In this document: piece by piece, positions 6,554 to 15,700 of the stretch
Numbering within the stretch: position 1 is the first letter of the stretch
Layout: each line of letters begins with the position of its first letter
DNA from: Competibacteraceae bacterium UBA2792
Lineage (GTDB): Bacteria; Pseudomonadota; Gammaproteobacteria; Competibacterales; Competibacteraceae
Direction: 5' to 3'
Length of the DNA stretch: 16,824 nucleotides
Assembly (NCBI GenBank): GCA_002352125.1
Contig: DEHU01000164.1
Coordinates: 1 to 16,824 of the forward strand
Notes under the pieces: model-generated
Databases searched by the model: none
What the model saw: only the letters and a program-made list of their open reading frames with translations
What the model was told of the DNA's origin: nothing
Program-made: the position numbers and the translations under genes

Positions 6554-7594
6554 ATGAACGACGTGACCGCATTATCCGCCGAGGTGTTGCTCGCCATCCG
6601 GCCATCCGAACCGGAGCGGCTGTTCACCGGCGACGAAGCCGTGGCGCACCAGGAATTTCGGGCGCTGGCGTCGCGTTGGCACCCGGACCGTTGCCCGGAT
6701 GCCGGGACCACCGGGGTTTTTCAGCACGTCAACCGGCTGTACGACGCGGCGGTGCGGAAACTGCGCGGCGGTATCTGGCAAACGCCGGGTTTGCTGGTGC
6801 TGCGGGCGACCGACGGCGCGACCTACAAGATTCGCTACCGCAAAGAGCGCGCGTTCGAGCTGGGCCGGCTGTTCATCGGCGGCGAGATCGTGGCCTACAT
6901 CGTCGCAAAGGAGCACGCCGACCTGTTCGGCAACGCGCTCCAGGTCATCGACCGGCTGCCCTGCGCTGACCCGCGCATGGCGGCAGAAGTCGGGGGCTAC
7001 CTGCCGGAAATCGTCCGCCACGTCGAGACCGGCGAGGGCCGGGTGCTGGTGCTGCGGAAAACGCCGGATCGAGTGTTGCTGCGCGATGTGCTCGATCACT
7101 GCGGCGGGCGGATGGATGCCCGTCACGTCGCCTGGATCGTCAGCTCGCTGCTGAATCTCGCGTGCTATCTCGATTACGCGCGGCTGGCGCACAACGCGAT
7201 TCTCGCCGACACCTGGTTCGTTTCGCCGCCGCAACACACCGGCGCCCTGCTTGGAGGCTGGTGGTACGCGGTGCGGCAGGGCGAGCGGATGCAGGCCGCC
7301 CCGGCCGCCACCGTCCAATACGCACCCTTCGAGGTGATGGACCGGCGGCGCGGCGACATTCGCACCGATCTGGAATTGATCCGGGCGCTGGGCCGGGAAC
7401 TGTTGGGCGATGCGACCGGCTTGCGGCTGGAACGCGAAAAAGCGGCCCCGCGGCCGATGCTCGATTGGTTGCGGCTGCCAGCGGGCGATTCCGCTCTCCG
7501 CGACTATCAGATTTGGACGAACCGGGTGCTCAAGGACAGCTTTGGCAAACGCCGCTTCGTCAAGCTGGAGGTCGCGGCCGAGGATTTGTACTGA
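6554..7594 (+). CDS. J-domain/pseudokinase fusion protein
   Basis: 346 residues. Residues 1-72 form a J-domain-like helical unit with the HPD signature at 43-45 (RWHPDRCPDAG) and the following helix FQHVNRLYDAAVRKL, as in co-chaperones that stimulate Hsp70 ATPase. From about 78 the protein resembles a protein-kinase fold: strands LLVLRA and YKIRYR, AYIVAKEHADLF with a possible beta-3 lysine K119, a hinge-like VLVLRKTP, and a C-lobe helix TDLELIRALGRELLGD (271-286) where kinases have the sDvySlG segment. The catalytic loop reads LAHNAILADTWFV without the HRD aspartate pattern, and GGWW stands where DFG is expected, so it is probably a pseudokinase. A perfect AGGAGGTGA lies five bases before the ATG. 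It is the first gene of a three-gene run behind the NrtR boxes. Kinase homology is inferred from pattern only. Confidence 0.72.
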   Translation: MNDVTALSAEVLLAIRPSEPERLFTGDEAVAHQEFRALASRWHPDRCPDAGTTGVFQHVNRLYDAAVRKLRGGIWQTPGLLVLRATDGATYKIRYRKERAFELGRLFIGGEIVAYIVAKEHADLFGNALQVIDRLPCADPRMAAEVGGYLPEIVRHVETGEGRVLVLRKTPDRVLLRDVLDHCGGRMDARHVAWIVSSLLNLACYLDYARLAHNAILADTWFVSPPQHTGALLGGWWYAVRQGERMQAAPAATVQYAPFEVMDRRRGDIRTDLELIRALGRELLGDATGLRLEREKAAPRPMLDWLRLPAGDSALRDYQIWTNRVLKDSFGKRRFVKLEVAAEDLY

Positions 7595-7611
7595 AACCTG
7601 AACCCTCAATT

Positions 7612-7632
7612 CCTCTGCCATGTGTGCAGAGG
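7612..7632 (+). other. Intergenic hairpin between the J-domain and vWA genes
   Basis: CCTCTGC at 7612-7618 and GCAGAGG at 7626-7632 form a perfect 7-bp stem with a 7-base loop in the 75-bp gap. There is no T-tract, so it is more likely an mRNA processing or stability element than a terminator. Confidence 0.45.
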
Positions 7633-7669
7633 GCCATTCGGACCATTGCCAACCAAGAAGGAGAACGTC

Positions 7670-8584
7670 ATGGGTACTGCTCGTTGGGACCCCACCGATT
7701 GGGGCGCTTACGCCGCTTCGACCGCCGGTAAAACCACGGACGCCGTGTTTGCGTCGCGCGGCATCGACAAAGACCTGAATCCGTTCGGAGTTGCCGTGCG
7801 GGAATCTCGGGATTCGGACCTCAATCCGGAATCGACCGCCATCATCGTCGGGCTGGACGTAACCGGCTCGATGGGCATGATCGCCGACGCGCTGGCGCGC
7901 AAGGGCCTTGGCACGATGGTCGAGGAAATCCTGGCCCGCAAGCCGGTTTCCGACCCGCATATTCTGTGCATGGGTATCGGCGATGTGCTGTACGACCGGG
8001 CACCGTTGCAGGTAACGCAATTCGAGGCCGACATCCGCATCGCCAAGCAGCTCGAAAAGCTGTGGCTGGAAAAGGGCGGCGGCGGTAATTCGTGCGAGTC
8101 TTATAACCTGCCGTGGTACTTCGCGGCGATGCACACGGCCATCGACTGCTTCGAGAAGCGCGGCAAGAAGGGCTATCTGTTCACGGTGGGCGACGAGGAA
8201 CCGCCGCCGAATTTGCCGGCCGCCGCCGTCGCTCGCTTCCTCGGCAGCCGGCCGCAACGCGATTTCGATTCCCGCGAACTGCTGACGCTGGTCGGCCGCA
8301 TGTACCACGTTTTTCACGTCATCGTGGAGGAGGGCAGCCACGCCCGCCACGATCCGCGCGGGGTGCGGAATCGCTGGACCGAACTGCTCGGGCAACGAGT
8401 GATCGGCTTGTCCGACCACACCAAGCTGGCGGAGGTGATCGTGTCCGCCATCGAGGTCAACGAAGGCCGCGACCGGGATAAGGTCGTGAAAAGCTGGTCG
8501 AAAAAGACTGCGCTGGTGGTGCAGCGCGCCGTGGGCGGGCTGGGTCCGGCCCGAGGCGGCAGCGCCGGAGTGGTGCGGTTTTGA
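7670..8584 (+). CDS. von Willebrand factor A-like (MIDAS) protein
   Basis: 304 residues, cytoplasmic by lack of a signal peptide. A central vWA-like fold begins TAIIVGLDVTGSMGM, a MIDAS metal-binding motif with D63, T65 and S67 (DxTxS form). Later strands are HILCMGIGD (97-105) and KGYLFTVGDEEPPP (167-180), and a glycine-rich GGGGNSCESY loop (136-145) lies between. The C-terminus is basic and ends with a glycine-rich tail. vWA proteins usually bind partner proteins through the MIDAS metal, and in prokaryotic conflict or stress systems they commonly accompany chaperone-like or kinase-like partners. The ATG at 7670 follows AAGGAG; an upstream in-frame start has no ribosome site. It lies between the J-pseudokinase and the PurA-like gene on the same strand, so a physical complex with the first protein is plausible. 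Confidence 0.75.
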   Translation: MGTARWDPTDWGAYAASTAGKTTDAVFASRGIDKDLNPFGVAVRESRDSDLNPESTAIIVGLDVTGSMGMIADALARKGLGTMVEEILARKPVSDPHILCMGIGDVLYDRAPLQVTQFEADIRIAKQLEKLWLEKGGGGNSCESYNLPWYFAAMHTAIDCFEKRGKKGYLFTVGDEEPPPNLPAAAVARFLGSRPQRDFDSRELLTLVGRMYHVFHVIVEEGSHARHDPRGVRNRWTELLGQRVIGLSDHTKLAEVIVSAIEVNEGRDRDKVVKSWSKKTALVVQRAVGGLGPARGGSAGVVRF

Positions 8585-8587
8585 TCG

Positions 8588-8622
8588 CCCTCACCCCTGA
8601 CCCCTCTCCCAAAGGGTGAGGG
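8588..8622. repeat. REP-like palindromic repeat inside the operon
   Basis: CCCTCACCC at 8588-8596 and GGGTGAGGG at 8614-8622 make a perfect 9-bp stem around CTGACCCCTCTCCCAAA. The C-run/G-run style matches dispersed palindromes that are common in intergenic DNA of GC-rich Proteobacteria. It fills most of the 57-bp gap and could tune differential mRNA stability. Confidence 0.6.
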
Positions 8623-8641
8623 GAATCCGAGGAAAAATAAG

Positions 8642-10932
<2,291 letters not shown>

Positions 10933-11009
10933 TCTTTTGAAATGTCTGCCGGTATCGTGCGCTAGCCGCGAAGGGCGCTGACAATCCCTAGCTTTTGGGT
11001 TGGGAAAAT

Positions 11010-11717
11010 TTAGGAATGTCTTTTTTTCGTGCGCTCGGCAATCCATGATGCGTCGAACTCAACTGCTTGAGGAGTATGCTTATCGTATTTCCAGGATGAG
11101 TTATCCTGTTGAATGATGCCGAGAAAGCAGGTTTCATTGCCAGCGTATTTGATGAAATTTTGACCTGTGGCGCTACCACCCGCCCAAGGTTCGAGGCAGA
11201 GAAACTCATTTTGAGGCGAGCAAGCGCCTTCCTTTGCATCCAATGGGCGGCGGCAACGGTGCCCGACGATACCGACGTAATGGCCGCCCAATGAAACCCG
11301 CACGGGCTTTTTGTCTCGAAGGCTTTCTATAACTAGGCTGGCTGCATTAAATCCCTTTTTGCCGATGTCGAACGATATGGGCTCGGCACCACCCCAGTTC
11401 CAATTCATATAGCGAATAAACACGATTTTAATCAGTGACCCACAATATAAAGTCTTCGTGCCAACAGTTTTCAAAAAACCGGCGTTGTTTTGGTTCCAGG
11501 GAATCTTGCTTTCAGCAACTTGCTTTTGAGTCGTGAGATTGCCCTCGTTAATCAGCAATTCATAGACTTGGTGCCGATTGCTCAACTGACCTAAGGGATC
11601 CATGTCATTGTGATAATGCTTCCAAGGTTTGGCTTCTGTCGTGGTCTTGTGTAAATAATGCCAGATCAGATCGGTTTCCCAAGTTAAATCAGGGGCGTGT
11701 TTACAGGCATCGGCCAT
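11010..11717 (-). CDS. Putative papain-like (C39-like) cysteine-peptidase-fold protein
   Basis: 235 residues, no signal peptide. I do not recognise a named family. The central part looks like a papain/C39-like fold: TLYCGSLIKIVFIRYM with a possible nucleophile C92 at the start of a helix, KPVRVSLGGHYVGIVGH with a possible catalytic H146 in a beta-hairpin, and FLCLEPWAGG (172-181) where C39-like proteins have the DPW/G strand. The N-terminal 80 residues are polar and unassigned. ATG at 11717 follows AGAGGAG. It lies 56 bp after the caspase-like gene and is probably co-transcribed with it. Base composition is AT-richer than the flanking bluB gene, a hint of transfer. Peptidase assignment rests on pattern alone; a non-catalytic toxin or adaptor remains possible. 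Confidence 0.5.
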   Translation of the reverse strand: MADACKHAPDLTWETDLIWHYLHKTTTEAKPWKHYHNDMDPLGQLSNRHQVYELLINEGNLTTQKQVAESKIPWNQNNAGFLKTVGTKTLYCGSLIKIVFIRYMNWNWGGAEPISFDIGKKGFNAASLVIESLRDKKPVRVSLGGHYVGIVGHRCRRPLDAKEGACSPQNEFLCLEPWAGGSATGQNFIKYAGNETCFLGIIQQDNSSWKYDKHTPQAVEFDASWIAERTKKRHS

Positions 11718-11773
11718 CGTGATGCTCCTCTGTCAAGTAACGTCATAACTACAGTGCTGTGTCGATTGAAACT

Positions 11774-12565
11774 CTATCTCTCGTCGTTAACCGGTGGAAC
11801 GGCTGGCGTGCGGCCATGCAGCATTGGTCCCATATGTTCCTGACACTTATCGATGAACTCGCTTTCTTTTACCGTGCGATTGAAAAAACTAATGCCGCTA
11901 TCGACTTTGGAAGCGCCTACCCCTACGGTGATAACCGGCCATCCTCCTTTTGGCGGTTCGTCAAAATAATAATTTAGCAAATGTGTTCTAGGGACGGGTT
12001 GCCCTCCAAAATATCCATATTGGTCATTTAGTTCTGATAAAAATTTGGTAAATATAGCCTTTTCTTTTTCACCCAACGTGCTCAATTGGGAGCGAGTTTC
12101 GATTGGCTTACCATTTTTATCAAAATATTGCATGATTTTTGTCAGTGGCCGGCAGCCTTTTCCGAGCCCCTGCGCAGATTGAGTGGCGCTGGCTTTGTTG
12201 AAAGCCGAAATGATCACCGCTTCAAATTTTCTGTGTACTTGACAGGCATTCAAGGTCGTCCATGTCGGACCAAAGTTTTCTCGCCACGTTTTGAATGCTT
12301 CGTCATCATTGAAAATCTTCTGAATTTTTTCGGCGTCATAATAATCTTCCGCTTTTGGATTCTTGAGGTCGCCACCTTTGGGCGAGATCACACTATCGGC
12401 TCCGTGAATGCTGATAACCAATCGCCAAGAAGCCTCCTGTTCGATTTTGACGAGTCTTTTTTTCATCTCTTCCAAATTTTCCACATGAATGCCGTTACCC
12501 GAGTCGAGCTTCTTGTCTCCCACGACAAAATAGATAACCCGGCTTACCATTTTCTTGTCTGGCAT
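11774..12565 (-). CDS. Putative caspase-like (clan CD) protein
   Basis: 263 residues. The two clan CD hallmarks are present: a hydrophobic strand ending in His-Gly (RLVISIHG, H54) and, 54 residues later, one ending in Ala-Cys (TWTTLNACQV, C108). The next part, AFNKASATQSAQGLGKGC, could be the helix and loop after the active site. Prokaryotic caspase-like and CHAT proteins cut partner proteins in cell-death or defence systems; no substrate can be named here. ATG at 12565 is chosen because TTGGAGA lies seven bases upstream; a TTG start nine codons earlier lacks a ribosome site. The C-terminal GGWPVITVGVGASKVDSGI (207-225) is unassigned. It is the first gene of a probable pair with the papain-like gene. 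Composition is AT-rich. Confidence in the ORF is high, in the fold moderate. Confidence 0.6.
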   Translation of the reverse strand: MPDKKMVSRVIYFVVGDKKLDSGNGIHVENLEEMKKRLVKIEQEASWRLVISIHGADSVISPKGGDLKNPKAEDYYDAEKIQKIFNDDEAFKTWRENFGPTWTTLNACQVHRKFEAVIISAFNKASATQSAQGLGKGCRPLTKIMQYFDKNGKPIETRSQLSTLGEKEKAIFTKFLSELNDQYGYFGGQPVPRTHLLNYYFDEPPKGGWPVITVGVGASKVDSGISFFNRTVKESEFIDKCQEHMGPMLHGRTPAVPPVNDER

Positions 12566-12698
12566 GATTTTTCTCCAATTTAATTTTGCCAACTTCGTTG
12601 AGTTGTTTTTTGTTAACGGCTCGATTGATCACAATACTTAATGATAATCGTGTCAGATTACGCCATTTTCGCTTAGCGTTTTATTCGAAAAATTACTC

Positions 12699-12989
12699 TC
12701 AATTCAGGTTTTCTTCTGCGCTGCTGTCGCGAGATGGATATATGCCAGGATCGCCGATACAGCCGGTTCGTCCGGTTCTGATATTCAGCCAGCAGCCGCT
12801 GTGTGGATCGACCAGATAATTTCCCGGCGCGATGCGGGTATTAAGCCGAGTTTGAAGGGAAACCAACTCGGCTGAACTCAACATTTGACCGTTGATCGTT
12901 ACACCGGATTCGATGGTTGCGCCATAAGTGTTAGAGCTCGATAATAAAATACCTGTAAAACCGATGATGTTGATGATTAGCTTCTTCAT
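12699..12989 (-). CDS. Small exported protein with a Gly-Asn-Tyr/Cys-Trp repeat-like core
   Basis: 96 residues. MKKLIINIIGFTGILLSSSNTYGA is a good Sec signal peptide, giving a mature peptide of about 72 residues. The mature part contains VTINGQMLSSAELVSLQ, then PGNYLVDPHSGCWLNIRTGRTGCIGDPG. This pattern (ING..LS..E...L, then PG.Y..D..SG.W) recalls small exported proteins found in many Proteobacteria, function unknown. C66 and C77 could form a disulfide. The start at 12989 is preferred over an upstream ATG because it gives a proper signal peptide; GAGAG lies upstream at a loose distance. It is 133 bp ahead of the caspase-like gene on the same strand, so co-expression is possible but not shown. 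Confidence 0.65.
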   Translation of the reverse strand: MKKLIINIIGFTGILLSSSNTYGATIESGVTINGQMLSSAELVSLQTRLNTRIAPGNYLVDPHSGCWLNIRTGRTGCIGDPGIYPSRDSSAEENLN

Positions 12990-13163
12990 TGCGTTTTGCT
13001 CTCTGTCGAGTTTTATAAAATTATTTATGGGCATAACGATGCAATTGAATTGCCAAATCGGATTTTTATTAAGAGAAAAATCACAACAAACTGTTTATAT
13101 TGGTTTATTTGTTTAAATATCTGGTATTGAAGCCAAAGCTGATCAAAGAAAGACGAGCGTTCA

Positions 13164-13198
13164 TTCCCAATATATTGGGAATAGCCCAACATGTTGGG
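13164..13198. promoter_or_regulatory. Two tandem perfect palindromes (probable operator pair)
   Basis: TTCCCAATATATTGGGAA at 13164-13181 is a perfect 18-bp palindrome and CCCAACATGTTGGG at 13185-13198 a perfect 14-bp one. They share CCCAAYATRTTGGG and their centres are 19 bp apart, close to two helical turns, as expected for a dimeric regulator binding twice on one face. The nearest start codon is that of the small exported protein, 175 bp away. The regulator is not identifiable here. Confidence 0.6.
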
Positions 13199-13625
13199 AA
13201 CGTTGTAATAGGCTGAAAAAGCGTTGAGTTTATGATTTTGGTGATCGGGAACAGATCATCGAAACAGTTTTTTTGGAGTCGAATCGATTAAATGACTGGG
13301 GCATTGCTTGAGTGCGTTGCTGTAAATTGCACTCATGGATGGAGCGAGACCGGCGTGCTACGCATTGGCTAGCGTGGTCGCTTGCAGCAAAATTGGCCGG
13401 CTGCGGCGATGCGGCGAAGCCTGTCAGCTACAGACGGAAGATAATTCGGTGTGCCTCCCGGTGCGGGAAGCATCGGCTGGTGCGAGGTTCAATTGGCGCT
13501 GTGAGGTTCCTTGATCCGCAAAAATTCTTTTTACGCGAACCGCCAAACTCAGGATTTTAAGGTGCTTGCACGCCAACACCGCCTCTAGTCCAGATAGAGG
13601 CGGCGCGGATGGTGCGGTTATGCGG
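13199..13625. other. Gene-free stretch with a GC-rich, foldable patch and a hairpin
   Basis: I see no supportable gene in this 427-base gap. An 82-codon open frame at 13312-13560 has no ribosome site and an unnatural arginine/cysteine-rich product. The patch 13344-13404 can fold: GCGA-ACC with GGTCGC around ACGC/GCGT (13360-13375), then GCAGC/GCTGC (13384-13404). Near the end, CCGCCTCTA at 13579-13587 pairs with TAGAGGCGG at 13595-13603, a perfect 9-bp stem 23 bases past the stop of the PstS-like gene, without a T-tract. Confidence 0.4.
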
Positions 13626-14654
13626 CTAGTTGAATATCACTTTCAGCGCTTGGACGTCGGCCCTCACCTGCTGACGTTCGACAAGGGGTAATGGAATGAC
13701 GCCCATTTTATAAAAGTAACCCGTCGTACCTATGGCATCTTCAGAAGTCAATTCGGCCAAATATTCTTTGAGGCCAGGAATACGATTGATGTGAGATTTT
13801 TTCACCGTCACTAGCAGCGGGTATGTCAGTTCATACATATCACGAGAAATGCTAGTAAAGGTGGGGTCCATATTATCCAATTGTACTTTTTTTAGTCCTT
13901 CTTTGACTGCTGCCGTTAACGATACGATACCCAGGCTGTCCGGATTATTTTTGAATCCTTGTATGGCGTTGTCGTGACCCCGGTATTCGGTGAAAGCACC
14001 ATCCTTGCGAGTATTCTTGCATGCGGCTTCGAATTCTTTTTGATTGCTTTCCATGTCTTTAAAAAGACCAGCCTGTTTGCAACCGGGTAGCAAGATACCT
14101 TTTAGAAAAGTTTGGTAAAGGCCGGTATTCTGTTCTGGTCCTAGTACGTTAATCTTGAGATCGGGTAGCGCAGGATCAATATCTTTCCAGGTTTTGTAGG
14201 GATTGGGAATCAGCTTTGCGTTATCCTTTCGGTCGGGAACCTCTTTGGCTATAGCCAAAAACAATTCTTTTCTGCTTAAGTGTTTCAATTGGCCGCTCTG
14301 AACTTGTGCGGCGACGAAGGCGTCGCGACCCAACTCGAATTGAACGATTTCGTTGACGCCATTTTTACGGCACGATTCGAACTCGGCAGGCTTAATCTGG
14401 CGTGTTCCGGTATTGATGCTCGGCGTCTCAAGTCCATCTCCGGCACAAAAGAGCTGAAAACCGACCGTTGTATCGTTATACAAAATATGAGGCGGTTTGA
14501 ATTGCGAGTTCTTACTAGCCAACTGCTCTCCCGCTTTGATCATTAGAGGTATAGGAACCAGTCCACCAGCGACGGTTATGTAATCTGCCGCAGACTGAGC
14601 GCTCATCGAAGTCGCCACAAGAGACATCGCCAAAATTATTTCTTTCTTAAACAT
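13626..14654 (-). CDS. Orphan PstS-like phosphate-type substrate-binding protein
   Basis: 342 residues. MFKKEIILAMSLVATSMSAQSAA is a Sec signal peptide, so the product is periplasmic. TTVGFQLFCAGDGLETPSINTGTRQIKPAEFESCRKNGVNEI (about 62-103) is the pattern of PstS/SphX-type periplasmic binding proteins, and NPYKTWKDIDPALPDLKINVLGP plus LGIVSLTAAVKEGL fit the second lobe. The usual SGT phosphate loop is replaced by EQNTGLYQTF, so ligand affinity for phosphate is uncertain. The four cysteines C70, C95, C192 and C211 could form two disulfides. ATG at 14654 follows GAGG. No pstC, pstA or pstB is near, so it is an orphan that might bind ligand for sensing, attachment or signalling rather than transport. 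It belongs to the AT-richer segment. Confidence 0.78.
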   Translation of the reverse strand: MFKKEIILAMSLVATSMSAQSAADYITVAGGLVPIPLMIKAGEQLASKNSQFKPPHILYNDTTVGFQLFCAGDGLETPSINTGTRQIKPAEFESCRKNGVNEIVQFELGRDAFVAAQVQSGQLKHLSRKELFLAIAKEVPDRKDNAKLIPNPYKTWKDIDPALPDLKINVLGPEQNTGLYQTFLKGILLPGCKQAGLFKDMESNQKEFEAACKNTRKDGAFTEYRGHDNAIQGFKNNPDSLGIVSLTAAVKEGLKKVQLDNMDPTFTSISRDMYELTYPLLVTVKKSHINRIPGLKEYLAELTSEDAIGTTGYFYKMGVIPLPLVERQQVRADVQALKVIFN

Positions 14655-14671
14655 CTGAATTTCCTCAAAAG

Positions 14672-14803
14672 TTATTTTTTCACTGATCCGGTTCGAAGAG
14701 GCTCGTCGATGATTGCGATCCGCTGGCGGAACGGCATGGCCCGATTTGCTTCTTTAATCGTCTCGAAAAGTGCACGACCCTGTTTTAGCAATGGTTGTAC
14801 CAT
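14672..14803 (-). CDS. Possible 43-residue leader ORF upstream of the PstS-like gene
   Basis: A minus-strand ATG at 14803 opens 43 codons ending in TAA 17 bases before the PstS-like start. The product begins MVQPLLKQGRALFETIKEAN and ends RTGSVKK; it is balanced and partly helical in look, and its GC-rich codons stand out in an AT-rich intergenic region. No Shine-Dalgarno is visible, so it may be a real small protein, a leader peptide or the remnant of a longer gene. Confidence 0.3.
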   Translation of the reverse strand: MVQPLLKQGRALFETIKEANRAMPFRQRIAIIDEPLRTGSVKK

Positions 14804-15067
14804 AATATTAACTTATTGATATTTAAATATTTTTTGTTGATTGCTCGAAATAAAAAAACCATGACAACAATATTTTTTGTAATAAATGGAAATTTAACGA
14901 ATAAATTAAAAGGTTTACAAAATACAATTAAGTTTGTTAACAATTTTTATTGTTATTGTTGACGAGGATGATGGCGCGCCCGCAACGGTTCAATGGAATA
15001 GATGGCTCTGTCTTGTACCGGCCGCTCCAATTTATTTTGAAAATCTGGAGAACGTGGCGAAACAGTA
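14804..15067. other. Very AT-rich intergenic region ahead of tetR
   Basis: No gene is supported. AATATTTTTTGT is repeated directly at 14826-14837 and 14869-14880. A perfect 10-bp palindrome TTGTTAACAA lies at 14934-14943 and AACAAT/ATTGTT arms flank a T-run after it. The stretch probably holds the promoters for the minus-strand PstS-like gene and for tetR, and may mark the right edge of the AT-rich segment, since GC-rich sequence resumes near 14960. Confidence 0.4.
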
Positions 15068-15085
15068 TTTGGTAGAACTACCAAA
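15068..15085. promoter_or_regulatory. Perfect TetR-type operator abutting the tetR start codon
   Basis: TTTGGTAGAACTACCAAA has 8-bp perfect inverted arms around AA and ends on the base before the tetR ATG. Size and symmetry suit a TetR dimer, so autorepression is likely. It occupies the place of the ribosome site, so the same symmetry may also form a short mRNA hairpin. Confidence 0.7.
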
Positions 15086-15700
15086 ATGGTGGATAATGAC
15101 TCGACATTTTTTCCCGAAACGGAATCGATCTTGGACGTCAGAACATCGATCTTGCAGGCTGGCAGCGCGCTCCTGAGGGAGCGTGGCATCGCGGCCCTGA
15201 CGCAGCCCAAAGTGGCGAAGATGGCCGGGGTAAAACAAAGCCACCTTACCTACTATTTTCCGAAACGATCCGACCTGCTGTTGGGTGTTGCTGCGCATAC
15301 CATCGACGCCGTCCTGTCCGATCTGGCGGCCCGGCTGGAAACGACGCCTCCTCGGGCGGCTTTTGCCGAGACTCTCGGCACGGCGATGATCGACGGTATC
15401 CCGCCGAAGATCGTGATCGGGTTGATCGTTGCCGCCGACGAAGAGCCCGCCTTAAGAATTCCCCTGCGCGAGCTCATCGGCACTGTGCGGGCCCGTTTTC
15501 GGGAGATGCTCGAACGCGCTGGCGTACCGGATAGCACCAACGCAGCGTTGTTGTTCCACGCCGCCATCGTGGGTTTAGCCGTCATGCATCACGCGCAGCG
15601 TACTGCTGCCTCCGCGCAAGACGCACAAGACGGAATCGCCGGTATCCTCCATCTCCTTGGTGCACCGGTCTTGTCGTGCTCGAAGGAAAACGCTCGATGA
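15086..15700 (+). CDS. TetR-family transcriptional regulator
   Basis: 204 residues. The DNA-binding helix-turn-helix lies at about 22-66: SILQAGSALLRERGIAALT, PKVAKMAGVKQSHLTYYFPKRSDLLLGV. The helical C-terminal part, with IVIGLIVAADEEPALRIPLRELIG and a late FHAAIVGLAVMHHA, would bind a small ligand, probably an efflux substrate. The ATG at 15086 directly follows a perfect palindrome, and no strong Shine-Dalgarno is present. The stop overlaps the start of the adaptor gene by four bases (ATGA), showing translational coupling. A TetR regulator, HlyD-type adaptor and ABC ATPase in this order match ybhG/ybhF-like efflux operons, which the regulator would repress. Confidence 0.93.
   Translation: MVDNDSTFFPETESILDVRTSILQAGSALLRERGIAALTQPKVAKMAGVKQSHLTYYFPKRSDLLLGVAAHTIDAVLSDLAARLETTPPRAAFAETLGTAMIDGIPPKIVIGLIVAADEEPALRIPLRELIGTVRARFREMLERAGVPDSTNAALLFHAAIVGLAVMHHAQRTAASAQDAQDGIAGILHLLGAPVLSCSKENAR

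Noticed and set aside
6572..8419. A 615-codon open frame on the minus strand across the J-domain and vWA genes
   Set aside because: It is a GC-driven shadow: the plus-strand genes have recognisable motifs, good ribosome sites and correct lengths, while the antisense product shows none.
13312..13560. An 82-codon plus-strand frame
   Set aside because: Its product is rich in Arg and Cys with no hydrophobic core pattern, and there is no Shine-Dalgarno sequence.
14934..15176. An 80-codon plus-strand frame overlapping the start of tetR
   Set aside because: It overlaps the palindrome and tetR coding sequence in another frame and has no ribosome site.
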